NCBI GenBank assembly: GCA_044368575.1
Contig: JBIPPH010000005.1
Location: 17,451-81,450 of the forward strand
DNA from: JABMMZ01 sp044368575
Lineage (GTDB): Bacteria > Bacteroidota > Bacteroidia > NS11-12g > UBA955
DNA length: 64,000 nucleotides
Reading direction: 5' to 3'
The notes under the pieces are model-generated. The model worked only from the letters and a program-made list of their open reading frames with translations. It was not told where the DNA came from and made no database searches. Below, piece by piece: positions 35,386 to 43,622 of this stretch. Position 1 is the first letter of the stretch; each line of letters starts with the position of its first letter. The translations under genes were made by a program, and so were the position numbers.

Positions 35386-37725
35386 GGCTTAAAAGCTTTG
35401 TTAGGCTTATTGTTGATGTTCGTTGTTGCCTGCAAAACTACCAAATTAGTTCCCGAAGGACAACATTTATTGGTTAAAAATAAATTGATCAGTTCAGACA
35501 GCAGCAATAACCTCCTATTGAACGTTATGTCGAAACTAGACGACGAAAAAGCTTTGTATATCAGACACAAGCCTAATCGCAGTATCTTGTTATTGGGTAA
35601 ATTCCACTTAGGATTATACAATTTAGGCTCATCCAAGAAACATCCTGAAAGAAGCGACTCCAGTCGATTTAGGACCTTATTAAGGAGCTATGGTGAAGCC
35701 CCTGTAATATTAGATACCAATCAAATTGAAAAGTCTGAACTAAACTTACAAAACTACTTAATTTCAAAAGGGTATTTCAACTGTTATATTACCCATAGCA
35801 TTCAATACAAAGGCAAAAAGGCTACCGTTATTTACAACATTATACCTGCACAAACCTACACCATTCAGAGTGTTAATTTGTTTGCAGACGATGCTGAAGT
35901 TGACGTTTTCTTAAACCAAAATATGTCTAAATCCTACCTCACAAAAGGCAGTATTCTTGATTTAGATATGATCAATAAAGAGCGTAACCGTTTAACCCTG
36001 CTTATGCGCAACAATGGATACTTTGATTTCACCAAAGACTATATTGATTTTGAATTAGATACGAGTGCCATTAGAAAAGGCTTAAACATTAGCATAGCTA
36101 TAGCCAACAAAAGCAACCAGGAGCGTTTTGAAAAGCTAAGTATCCAAAAAATTAAGGTGGTCTTTGAAAACGATTCTGAAACCCAAAAATTAACGCCCCC
36201 AATTACTTTTAATGGTGTAGAATTTCATTTCAATGGATTTCCAATTAAACCTCAAGTCATATTCAACGCTTTACAATTTCAGATTGGCGATTTATTTAAA
36301 GTAGAAGAGATGGAACACACTTACGCCAAGTTATCTGAGTTCAGTTTATTTAAATTCATTGATATTGGGTATAAACCTTCGGTGATAGACAGCATAAAAG
36401 GCCTTGAAGCCATAGTCTCATTAAAAACCAACTATAGGCAAACTTTTACCATTGAGCCGCAAGGGATTATGTCTCAATTAAACCGAATTCAAAACATTAA
36501 TTTGGGCAACTCATACGGGGTTGCGAATAGTTTAATCTGGACCCATAGGAATTTATTTCACAATGCCGAATTGTTTAACATTAGTGCCAATACACGTATT
36601 GAGGCCCAATTATACCGCGACACCAACACCAATAAAATCAAGCATTTCAACCCTGCCTATCAGCAAAGTTTAAATTTATCTTTAAGTATACCTAAGTCAT
36701 CTATTCTTAAGCCTTTAGAAAAACTGCCACAAGTAAAATCTATTAAAACGAATTTCAATTTGTCTTTGTTGTATGAGAAGAATCCTGACTATTTAAGAAA
36801 AATCATACCCCTTACCTACCAATACCAAATCAGCACAACTAGAGCCAATTGGTTTATCAATGTATTTGAAATGTCTTTTAGCCGTAATACACTTAAAATA
36901 GACATTTCGAAAAGAGCTGATAGTGCATTTATTCAGAGATTGTTTTCCAATAACCTAATAACCTCCTCAGGCCTTAGTTTCCTATTTTCAGATAAAAATA
37001 CGACAAAAAGTCGATCTAGTTTTTTCATAAGGGCCAATGTGATAGAATTTGGAGGCAATATTCACCGATTAATTCGCAGAACATTAGACACCAAACAGCA
37101 AACTGACACGTCCTACCAATTGTTTAAGGTTAATTATTACCAGTATGCCAAATCTGAAATTGACGCCCGTTGTAGCACTGTTTTCAGTGAAAACCATTCA
37201 AGCATATTGCGTTTTAATTTAGGTTTAACCTACCCTTATGGCAATCAATTGGTCGTACCGTTTGACAAATTATTTTTTATTGGTGGTGCCAACAGTTTAA
37301 GAGCTTGGCGACCAAGAACAATTGGACCCGGAAGTTATGCCGAAAGCTCAAAGAACTTTAGGATTGACAGAGCTGGTAATTTAATTATACAAGCCAATGC
37401 AGAATACCGCTTTGATATAATAGATAAAAAAGTTGAAGGTGCATTATTTGTTGATGCAGGCAATGTTTGGTTGGCTCGCAATGTGAACAATGTTGATCCA
37501 TTAAAGTTATTCAAACCAAGATCTTTCCTTTTTGAAACGGCAATGAACACAGGTATTGGATTGCGTTTCGACTTTGAATTTTTCTTATTCAGATTGGATT
37601 GGGGCATGCAAATTAAAAACCCAGAGAAACCAGTTGGTGAAACTTTGGTCATCAAAGACTTTGCTCGCAATAAATACTTCACCAAATATTCCATTTTGAA
37701 TTTTGGTATCGGCTACCCTTTCTAA
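35362..37725 (+). CDS. BamA/TamA (Omp85) family outer-membrane lipoprotein
   Basis: 787 aa from a TTG start, which gives a short lipoprotein signal with lipobox VVAC (Cys24). POTRA-like domains occupy about 60-330 (VNLFADDAEVDVFLNQN, FHFNGFPIKPQVIFNALQF), and a 16-strand surface-antigen barrel fills the C-terminal half, with FFIGGANSLRAWRPRTIGPGS carrying the L6 RGF/RxW-type loop (RAWRP). The last residue is Phe, usual for an outer-membrane signal. No ATG is in frame near the signal; the ATG at 35384 is out of frame. The family has TamA-like members that partner TamB. Start position inferred from promoter and signal peptide. Confidence 0.88.
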   Translation: MNIRFTNHGLKALLGLLLMFVVACKTTKLVPEGQHLLVKNKLISSDSSNNLLLNVMSKLDDEKALYIRHKPNRSILLLGKFHLGLYNLGSSKKHPERSDSSRFRTLLRSYGEAPVILDTNQIEKSELNLQNYLISKGYFNCYITHSIQYKGKKATVIYNIIPAQTYTIQSVNLFADDAEVDVFLNQNMSKSYLTKGSILDLDMINKERNRLTLLMRNNGYFDFTKDYIDFELDTSAIRKGLNISIAIANKSNQERFEKLSIQKIKVVFENDSETQKLTPPITFNGVEFHFNGFPIKPQVIFNALQFQIGDLFKVEEMEHTYAKLSEFSLFKFIDIGYKPSVIDSIKGLEAIVSLKTNYRQTFTIEPQGIMSQLNRIQNINLGNSYGVANSLIWTHRNLFHNAELFNISANTRIEAQLYRDTNTNKIKHFNPAYQQSLNLSLSIPKSSILKPLEKLPQVKSIKTNFNLSLLYEKNPDYLRKIIPLTYQYQISTTRANWFINVFEMSFSRNTLKIDISKRADSAFIQRLFSNNLITSSGLSFLFSDKNTTKSRSSFFIRANVIEFGGNIHRLIRRTLDTKQQTDTSYQLFKVNYYQYAKSEIDARCSTVFSENHSSILRFNLGLTYPYGNQLVVPFDKLFFIGGANSLRAWRPRTIGPGSYAESSKNFRIDRAGNLIIQANAEYRFDIIDKKVEGALFVDAGNVWLARNVNNVDPLKLFKPRSFLFETAMNTGIGLRFDFEFFLFRLDWGMQIKNPEKPVGETLVIKDFARNKYFTKYSILNFGIGYPF

Positions 37726-37786
37726 GCCACTTAAAAGAAGGCGCTATCAATCTCGTTTTTTATTTTGCATTGCATCGGATAAATTT

Positions 37787-37794
37787 TATATTTG
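37787..37794 (+). promoter_or_regulatory. Bacteroidota promoter of tRNA-His
   Basis: TATATTTG with TTG at 37765-37767, a 19-nt spacer, matching the phylum's -33/-7 promoter. The tRNA begins 13 nt downstream. Confidence 0.75.
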
Positions 37795-37806
37795 CACTCC
37801 TTAAAC

Positions 37807-37881
37807 GGTGGTCATAGCTCAGATGGTTAGAGCATCAGATTGTGGTTCTGAGGGCCGTGGGTTCGATTCCCATTGATCACC
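37807..37881 (+). tRNA. tRNA-His (GTG)
   Basis: Cloverleaf with acceptor GTGGTCA/TGATCAC, anticodon stem TCAGA/TCTGA around loop TTGTGGT (anticodon GTG) and T-arm GTGGG-TTCGATT-CCCAT. The extra G at 37807 pairs with C73, the identity feature of tRNA-His. CCA is not encoded. Confidence 0.95.
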
Positions 37882-37890
37882 CTTAATTAA

Positions 37891-37919
37891 AAAGCCTCTG
37901 AAATTTCAGAGGCTTTTTT
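37891..37919. terminator. Rho-independent terminator after tRNA-His (bidirectional)
   Basis: A perfect 26-bp palindrome with arms AAAGCCTCTGAAA and its complement, then T6 on the plus side and TTTTTAATTAA on the minus side. It serves the tRNA and the convergent transketolase subunit gene. Confidence 0.9.
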
Positions 37920-37941
37920 GTTATCAATACCCTAAGGTTGA

Positions 37942-38895
37942 TTATTTTCTTTTGATTACTTTTTCAACTGCTGCAACCACATCAATGGTATCAATATGGT
38001 ATTTAGCCATCAATTCATCTGGTGTTCCACTTTCGCCGAAGGTGTCATTGACCCCAACCATTTCAACCGGCAAAGGCATTTGGCGCGCAAGTAATTGGCA
38101 AATGCTATCGCCCATACCACCATTAAACATATGCTCTTCCGCAGTTACCACACAACGGGTTTTAGCAGCAGAACGCAATACGGCTTCCGCATCTAATGGT
38201 TTAATTGTATGGATATTGATTACTTCAGCATGTATACCTTTTTCAGCTAAAATTTGAGCTGCTTGAATGCTTTTCCATACCAAATGGCCTGTACAAAAAA
38301 TAGAAACATCAGCTCCTTCGAAAATGGTCCAAGCTTTACCAATTTCAAATACTTGATCAGGTGCAGTAAAGATTGGCACTTTCGGACGGCCAAAACGCAA
38401 ATAGCAAGGTCCTTCATATTCAGCAATAGCCATAGTAGCTGCTTTGGTTTGGTTGAAGTCGCAAGGATTGATGACTACCATATCTGGCAACATTTTCATC
38501 ATCCCTATATCTTCCAATATTTGATGGGTAGCCCCGTCTTCTCCTAAAGTTAAACCGGCATGTGAAGCACAAATCTTAACATTTTTACCACTGTAGGCAA
38601 CACTTTGACGGATTTGATCATACACTCTGCCTGTGCTAAAGTTAGCAAATGTGCCTGTAAATGGAATTTTACCAGCTGTCGCTAATCCAGCGGCAACGCC
38701 AATCATATTGGCTTCGGCTATACCCATTTGAAAAAAGCGTTCAGGGAAGGCTTTTTTAAAGGCATCCATTTTAAGTGAACCAGTCAAGTCAGCACAAAGG
38801 GCTACTACCTGAGGATTGATTTTGCCTGCTTCTAACAAACCTGCTCCAAATCCGGAACGGGTATCATTGCTGCCAAGTATTTCTATTGTATACAT
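37942..38895 (-). CDS. Transketolase, C-terminal subunit
   Basis: 317 aa, covering the Pyr and C-terminal domains of a split transketolase. FFQMGIAEANMIGVAAGLA carries the conserved catalytic Glu that activates thiamine pyrophosphate; LGEDGATHQILEDIGMMKM is the TPP pocket region. It forms an alpha2beta2 enzyme with the N-terminal subunit encoded at 40277. It moves two-carbon units in the pentose phosphate pathway. Its ATG overlaps the stop of the VWA gene (TAATG), so these are coupled. Confidence 0.94.
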   Translation of the reverse strand: MYTIEILGSNDTRSGFGAGLLEAGKINPQVVALCADLTGSLKMDAFKKAFPERFFQMGIAEANMIGVAAGLATAGKIPFTGTFANFSTGRVYDQIRQSVAYSGKNVKICASHAGLTLGEDGATHQILEDIGMMKMLPDMVVINPCDFNQTKAATMAIAEYEGPCYLRFGRPKVPIFTAPDQVFEIGKAWTIFEGADVSIFCTGHLVWKSIQAAQILAEKGIHAEVINIHTIKPLDAEAVLRSAAKTRCVVTAEEHMFNGGMGDSICQLLARQMPLPVEMVGVNDTFGESGTPDELMAKYHIDTIDVVAAVEKVIKRK

Positions 38896-40244
38896 TATAA
38901 GTTGATTTCTGTAGTGGTTGCTGATGTGATGGTAAACTCCTTTTCAAAGGTGTATATGGTTCTAGTTTCTGGTTTGCTTCTGCCAATCACCAAGTATTTT
39001 CCTGGCTGCATAATAATGGACTGAAAATAATCATCACTGATATCTGCTACCCATTTTACTTGGCCATTTACAACATGGTAAATGCCACAAACTAAATCTC
39101 TGCTTTTGTTGATTTGTAATCTACCAGGTTGAGGAATAACAATTGAAGTTGTTTTGTTCTCATCCACCACAACACTGTCAAGGTGAATACGAGGTGTGGT
39201 TAACAATTCCATTTCATAGACGCCGCACAAATACCTTTTCTTAGTGTTAAAGGTTTGAGCATTCACAATGTCATATTGGTTTTTGACAGTTATGATGGCT
39301 TTAAGGTCGACGTAATTGGTCTTGCCTGTACAAACAAAATCAATAAACCCTTGAGGCACATCAATCGGTATGATATTGTGTCTGCCCACTATGAGTTCAA
39401 CGTTGTTTTTACGCACTGGTGGTAAAGTATGAACTACAAAATCATATTTCCTTAGTGGATCTAAGAACAAAGTATCTGGCACACCTCTTCCATTCATTGT
39501 ATGCTCATAATTGAACAATAATTTCTTGGTAGCGGCATCATAAATACTCATTAAGGAATTGGTTTCCACTGGTCTTAACTTTTTATCCAACAAATTCACC
39601 TGACAACTGGTAGCATTCATGGCTTGAGAAACCACTACACCAACCACATTTATGAAATCTTTTTCAGTATTAGCATCGTAATAAGTCCCTAAGCAATCAA
39701 ACTTTAACTTAAACTGCTCTGAAGAACCCAAGCCAATAATAAAAGGCTTTAAGAAAATGCCTTTCTTCTGAAGCGCTTGTGAAATTTGACAAGGATCTCC
39801 GGTGCATTCTTCCAATCCATCTGTTATGATGATCACTAAATTTCTAACACCCTTTTCCGCAGGAAAGTCCTTTTCACATTCTTGCAACGAGTAAGCGATT
39901 GGTGTCCAACCTTTAGGCACCAAACTATTGATACGTTTTTTAAGAATTACCGTATTATTAGGGGCGAAAGGTACTTCTAACTTGGAATCTTTGCAGTCTT
40001 TTAAATCAACTGTTTTTTGATGACCATAGACCCTCAAAGCCAATTCAACATTTTTAAAAGTCGATAAACTATCGACAATTTTTAAGGCCATACGCTTAGC
40101 GACAGCCATTCTGCTGGTTTTTTCTATTTGGGTAGTCATACTACCCGATGCGTCAAAAATCAAGAGTATACGCGTTTTCTCTTTTGATTGAGCCTGAACA
40201 GACCCAAAAACAATTAAAAGAACCGCTAATAAAATATGTTTCAT
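38895..40244 (-). CDS. Secreted von Willebrand factor A (VWA) domain protein
   Basis: 449 aa. A signal peptide (1-19, ending VQAQ) precedes a VWA domain (about 24-205) with a complete MIDAS DASGSMT (D31-x-S33-x-S35), and conserved GWTPIAYSLQ and IITDGLEECTGDPC; the Cys residues suggest disulfides. The remaining 240 residues look like beta-sandwich repeats. It would act in the periplasm or on the surface, binding a ligand via Mg2+. It lies between the two transketolase halves with 32 nt and 1 nt junctions. No lipobox or T9SS domain is seen. Partner unknown. Confidence 0.88.
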   Translation of the reverse strand: MKHILLAVLLIVFGSVQAQSKEKTRILLIFDASGSMTTQIEKTSRMAVAKRMALKIVDSLSTFKNVELALRVYGHQKTVDLKDCKDSKLEVPFAPNNTVILKKRINSLVPKGWTPIAYSLQECEKDFPAEKGVRNLVIIITDGLEECTGDPCQISQALQKKGIFLKPFIIGLGSSEQFKLKFDCLGTYYDANTEKDFINVVGVVVSQAMNATSCQVNLLDKKLRPVETNSLMSIYDAATKKLLFNYEHTMNGRGVPDTLFLDPLRKYDFVVHTLPPVRKNNVELIVGRHNIIPIDVPQGFIDFVCTGKTNYVDLKAIITVKNQYDIVNAQTFNTKKRYLCGVYEMELLTTPRIHLDSVVVDENKTTSIVIPQPGRLQINKSRDLVCGIYHVVNGQVKWVADISDDYFQSIIMQPGKYLVIGRSKPETRTIYTFEKEFTITSATTTEINL

Positions 40245-40276
40245 GATGAATTAACGCCGTGATTAGAAAAATCGTA

Positions 40277-41122
40277 TCAATAATCGCCTAAACTTTCCGG
40301 CAATTGAGCCAAGGCTTTTGCTAATTGGTCATCGTTTGGTGGTATACCATGCCATTCATGTGAACCCATCATAAAATCAACACCCGCACCCATCTCTGTT
40401 GTCATTAACAATACGATTGGCTTACCTTCTGCTCTGAGGGCTTGTGCTTTTGTATTGGTATCTAAAATGGATTGCATGTCATTGCCATTCATTTCAAGCA
40501 CTGTCCAATTGAATGCTTCAAACTTGTTGCGCAATTGGTTAAAGCCCATAATGTCTTGCACATTGCCATCGATTTGTTGCTTATTGTAATCTACACTGGC
40601 AATGATATTACTTAATCCGTGATGACCTGCATACATGATGGCTTCCCAATTTTGGCCTTCTTGCAACTCACCGTCTCCCATGTTAACATAAACAATTCTG
40701 TCATCTTGATTTAGACGTTTAGCCACAGCAATACCAACCCCAACAGATAAACCTTGACCCAAGGAGCCAGTGGCAATGCGAATTCCAGGGAGGTGATCAT
40801 GGGTTGTTGGATGCCCTTGTAATCGGGTATTGAGTTTTCTGAAACTCGCTAATTCTTGAACTGGAAAATAACCACTTCTAGCTAAAACAGAATACAACAA
40901 AGGACTGATGTGCCCGTTTGATAAAATAAAGATGTCTTCACCATGCCCCTCTTGAGTAAAGTTTTGAGGATTGTGTTTCATTATCTGAAAATACAAAGCT
41001 GTTAAATAATCAGCACAGCCAAGCGATCCACCAGGGTGACCACTTTGCACGGCATGTACCATTCTAACAATGTCTCTTCTAACTTGAGAGGCTATTTGTT
41101 GTAATTCTTGAGTTGTAGGCAT
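40277..41122 (-). CDS. Transketolase, N-terminal subunit
   Basis: 281 aa, the TPP-binding (PP) half of transketolase: GHPGGSLGCADYLTALYF, TGSLGQGLSVGVGIA, and the diphosphate/Mg2+ motif MGDGELQEGQNWEA ending in SVDYNKQQIDG. It pairs with the C-terminal subunit encoded two genes downstream. Its length and split are usual for archaea and many Bacteroidota. The intervening gene is the unusual part. Confidence 0.95.
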   Translation of the reverse strand: MPTTQELQQIASQVRRDIVRMVHAVQSGHPGGSLGCADYLTALYFQIMKHNPQNFTQEGHGEDIFILSNGHISPLLYSVLARSGYFPVQELASFRKLNTRLQGHPTTHDHLPGIRIATGSLGQGLSVGVGIAVAKRLNQDDRIVYVNMGDGELQEGQNWEAIMYAGHHGLSNIIASVDYNKQQIDGNVQDIMGFNQLRNKFEAFNWTVLEMNGNDMQSILDTNTKAQALRAEGKPIVLLMTTEMGAGVDFMMGSHEWHGIPPNDDQLAKALAQLPESLGDY

Positions 41123-41207
41123 GAGAATATATCTTGATGCAAAAATTGCTTAAAAAAGTCAATAATAAAAAAGGCCAGTAGATTAATTATAAACGAGTAA
41201 TAAACGC

Positions 41208-41975
41208 TTATATTAAGTTGAAGTCATCTCTATCTTCTAATACAGGGAAATCAATACGGTATTGAATTAAAGAAGCTTTATTGAGATTGAATTGAAAGAC
41301 TTTATCGTCATTAGAAAACCCGATTTCTTCACCCAAATAATTGATAATTGCTGAATCACCTTTATGTTCAACACCATTGCCGTCAATGCCTAGGCGATTA
41401 CAAGCAATAACATAGCATTGGTTTTCAATAGCCCTTGCTTTAAGCAATTGTTGCCAAGCATAACTGCGTTGGGCTGGCCAATTGGCAACATAAATCAAGG
41501 CATCAAATTGTTCAGTATTGCGGCTAAATACTGGAAATCTGAGATCATAACAAATTAAAGGGCATATGCGCCAACCCTTGTAATCTATAACCAATCGTTC
41601 TTTACCAGCACTGTAATGGTTGGATTCAGCACCAGGTGAAAACAAATGGCGTTTGTAATACCATTGAACACCCCCGTCTGGCTGAACAAAAGCCAGTGCA
41701 TTGTAGTAATTACCTGCATCTTCATGCATAATACTGCCCATAATAGCTGCGTTCAATTTTGCGCTCATGCGCAATAACCAAGCTAATGACTTTTCGCTCG
41801 ATTCTTTCGCAAGCAACTCAGGTTTCATACTAAAACCAGTTGAAAACATCTCAGGTAAAACAATCAAATCACAATCCCTTATGCCTTCAATTTTAGACTC
41901 AAAATGGGCTAGGTTGGCCTCCACATCTTCCCAATACAAATGGGTTTGAACTACTGCAATATTTATAACTTGCAT
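41208..41975 (-). CDS. Carbon-nitrogen hydrolase, omega-amidase (YafV/Nit2-like)
   Basis: 255 aa nitrilase-fold amidase. The catalytic triad is visible: Glu in VLPEMFSTGF (about 42), Lys in YKRHLFSPG, and Cys in LICYDLRFPVFS. The FSxG and LRFPVFSR patterns match omega-amidases that hydrolyse alpha-ketoglutaramate or alpha-ketosuccinamate. The reading frame overlaps the upstream aminotransferase by 13 bp, and glutamine-transaminase with omega-amidase is a known salvage pair, so context supports the assignment. Confidence 0.85.
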   Translation of the reverse strand: MQVINIAVVQTHLYWEDVEANLAHFESKIEGIRDCDLIVLPEMFSTGFSMKPELLAKESSEKSLAWLLRMSAKLNAAIMGSIMHEDAGNYYNALAFVQPDGGVQWYYKRHLFSPGAESNHYSAGKERLVIDYKGWRICPLICYDLRFPVFSRNTEQFDALIYVANWPAQRSYAWQQLLKARAIENQCYVIACNRLGIDGNGVEHKGDSAIINYLGEEIGFSNDDKVFQFNLNKASLIQYRIDFPVLEDRDDFNLI

Positions 41976-43117
41976 AAGATATCAAGAGCTTTATTCAGCG
42001 TTTCATCGGTTTTGGCAAAACAAAACCTCAAAACTCTGTGGTCTGTTTTGCGCAGGTAAAAGGCTGAAACCGGAATGGCTGCAACGCCTTTTTCTTGGGT
42101 CAAATGATTGGCCATCTCAACATCAGACAAATCAGCAATTTGATCGTAAGCAACCGACTGAAAATAACTGCCTTTACAATCTAAAAGTTTGAACCTTGAG
42201 GCCTTTAAACCCTCTCTAAACAAATCGCGCTTAGCTTGATAAAAAGCGCCTAAGGACAAATACAAATCTGGGCGTTTTAAAATGTCTGCATAAGCATGCT
42301 GAACGGGTGTATTAGCTGCAAATGCCATAAATTGATAGGCTCTTCTAATTTTGTCAGTCAAATTCTCTGGCGCTAATAAATAACCCATTTTCCAACCTGT
42401 TGTATGATACGTTTTTCCAAAAGAAGAAACAATGATACTGCGCTTAGCCAAGTCAGGAAATCTGGCTACAGACTGGTGCTCAAAGCCATCAAAAATAATA
42501 TGTTCATAAACTTCATCACTCAGAACCAATACATCTGTGTTGTGAATCAACTTTTCAAGCTTAAGCATATCCTCTGCACTCAAAATACTACCACTTGGAT
42601 TGTGAGGCGTATTGAGAATGATCATTTTTGTTCTAATGTTAATGAGTTTCTTGATCTGATCCCAGTCGATTTTATAATCAGGATAGACCATTTCATACAC
42701 AATAGCTTTACCGCCAGATAACTCAATAGAAGGAATATAAGAATCATAAGCAGGCTCCAAAACAATCACTTCATCATTGTCTTTAATTAAAGCATTGATA
42801 GCAGCATATATCCCCAATGTTGCCCCTGGCACTATGGTAATTTCTGTTTCAGGATGATATTGGGCTGAATACAATTCATAGGTTTTTTGGGCAATTTGTT
42901 CTCTTAAAGCCATTAACCCAGGCATTGGCGCATACTGATTGAAGCCCTTCTTCATGGCATTTGCCACTAAATCTTTAAGCTCATCTGAACAGTCAAAATC
43001 AGGAAAACCTTGAGCCAAATTAATGGCATTGTATTGATTAGCCATAGCAGACATCACAGCAAAAATACTGGTACCCACATGTGGCAATTTATGATTGATA
43101 ACCCCTTCAAATTTCAC
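41963..43117 (-). CDS. PLP aminotransferase, methionine/glutamine type (YbdL-like)
   Basis: 384 aa fold-type I enzyme. KLPHVGTSIFAVMSAMA and INLAQGFPDFDC open the family; NTPHNPSGSIL is the substrate/PLP loop; SFGKTYHTTGWKMGYL holds the Schiff-base Lys; FCFAKTDETL is near the C-terminus. YbdL-type enzymes transaminate methionine and glutamine with keto acids such as KMTB. Start GTG at 43117 chosen because a -7 element ends just 6 nt upstream; a TTG at 43126 lies in that element. An ATG at 43054 would cut off conserved residues. Overlaps the omega-amidase gene downstream. Confidence 0.88.
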   Translation of the reverse strand: MKFEGVINHKLPHVGTSIFAVMSAMANQYNAINLAQGFPDFDCSDELKDLVANAMKKGFNQYAPMPGLMALREQIAQKTYELYSAQYHPETEITIVPGATLGIYAAINALIKDNDEVIVLEPAYDSYIPSIELSGGKAIVYEMVYPDYKIDWDQIKKLINIRTKMIILNTPHNPSGSILSAEDMLKLEKLIHNTDVLVLSDEVYEHIIFDGFEHQSVARFPDLAKRSIIVSSFGKTYHTTGWKMGYLLAPENLTDKIRRAYQFMAFAANTPVQHAYADILKRPDLYLSLGAFYQAKRDLFREGLKASRFKLLDCKGSYFQSVAYDQIADLSDVEMANHLTQEKGVAAIPVSAFYLRKTDHRVLRFCFAKTDETLNKALDILCKL

Positions 43118-43123
43118 GATGAA

Positions 43124-43131
43124 CAAATTTA
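43124..43131 (-). promoter_or_regulatory. Bacteroidota -7 promoter element of the aminotransferase gene
   Basis: TAAATTTG on the minus strand, followed by only 6 nt before GTG at 43117. If used, the leader is about 3 nt or absent. Confidence 0.5.
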
Positions 43132-43170
43132 AGCCAAAGGGCTAACATAGCCTCATGATGTATAGAGAAT

Positions 43171-43222
43171 GTGAGTAAGTAGTGAGGGGGATGAGAGTGA
43201 GAGCAAGTGTGAGTGTGAGTGC
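43171..43222. repeat. GTGAG-rich low-complexity tract
   Basis: 52 bp of degenerate GTGAGT/GAGTGA units (e.g. GTGAGTGTGAGTG) in the gap between the aminotransferase and tRNA-Arg. Not coding. The strong purine skew stands out against A/T-rich surroundings. Confidence 0.6.
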
Positions 43223-43253
43223 GAAGAAAAAACCCCACTACCCCCTATACCCT

Positions 43254-43312
43254 AAAAAAAGTCCTCAACTTGAGTTGAGGACTTTGCGTTAGATCGTGCA
43301 CTCGTAGGGATT
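43254..43312. repeat. Duplicate of tRNA-Arg 3' end plus terminator (copy 1, remnant)
   Basis: 59 bp identical to 43424-43482 except one base. Holds the T-rich tract, the GTCCTCAACT...AGTTGAGGAC hairpin and the last 15 nt of the tRNA acceptor/T-arm. No tRNA body follows; 111 bp of unrelated sequence separates the copies. Confidence 0.9.
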
Positions 43313-43422
43313 ATTGCATGAACCCTACTGTTTAGTCCTGCAAATGCAAAGTCCACCTTCTTCGAAGGCTTTTTTTGGTTTTTCATTCGCTTGCAATTGG
43401 CATTGCAGACTCATTCAAAACC

Positions 43423-43452
43423 AAAAAAAAGTCCTCAACTTGAGTTGAGGAC
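43423..43452 (-). terminator. Rho-independent terminator of tRNA-Arg
   Basis: Hairpin GTCCTCAACT/AGTTGAGGAC with T8 following on the minus strand, 15 nt after the tRNA end. Part of the duplicated segment (copy 2). Confidence 0.85.
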
Positions 43453-43482
43453 TTTGCGTTTGATCGTGCACTCGTAGGGATT
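43424..43482. repeat. tRNA-Arg 3' end plus terminator (copy 2, functional)
   Basis: The intact copy of the 59-bp duplication, one mismatch (T at 43461 versus A at 43291). It contains the real tRNA 3' end and its terminator. Confidence 0.9.
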
Positions 43483-43540
43483 CGAACCCCAAACCTTCTG
43501 ATCCGTAGTCAGATGCTCTATCCAATTGAGCTACGAGTGC
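43468..43540 (-). tRNA. tRNA-Arg (ACG)
   Basis: 73 nt. Acceptor GCACTCG/CGAGTGC, anticodon stem TCTGA/TCAGA with loop CTACGGA (anticodon ACG), and T-arm GGGGTTCGAATCCC. ACG is read as inosine-CG and decodes CGU/CGC/CGA. CCA is not encoded. Confidence 0.95.
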
Positions 43541-43573
43541 CTTCCTTAAAGGACTGCAAAAGTAAGATAAAAA

Positions 43574-43605
43574 AAAATCCCTGACAAATAATTGTCAGGG
43601 ATTTT
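43574..43605 (-). terminator. Rho-independent terminator of the T9SS cargo gene
   Basis: Stem AAAATCCCTGACAA/TTGTCAGGGATTTT around ATAA, with a T-rich run (T6) on the minus strand, 18 nt after the stop of the T9SS cargo gene. Confidence 0.88.
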
Positions 43606-43622
43606 AATAGAATCTAATTGAA

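Noticed and set aside
37335..37694. 119-aa open frame on the minus strand
   Set aside because: Antisense to the C-terminal beta-barrel of the BamA/TamA-like gene; no promoter or family.
43254..43312. Second tRNA-Arg gene
   Set aside because: Only the 3' end and terminator are repeated; there is no D-arm or anticodon arm after it.
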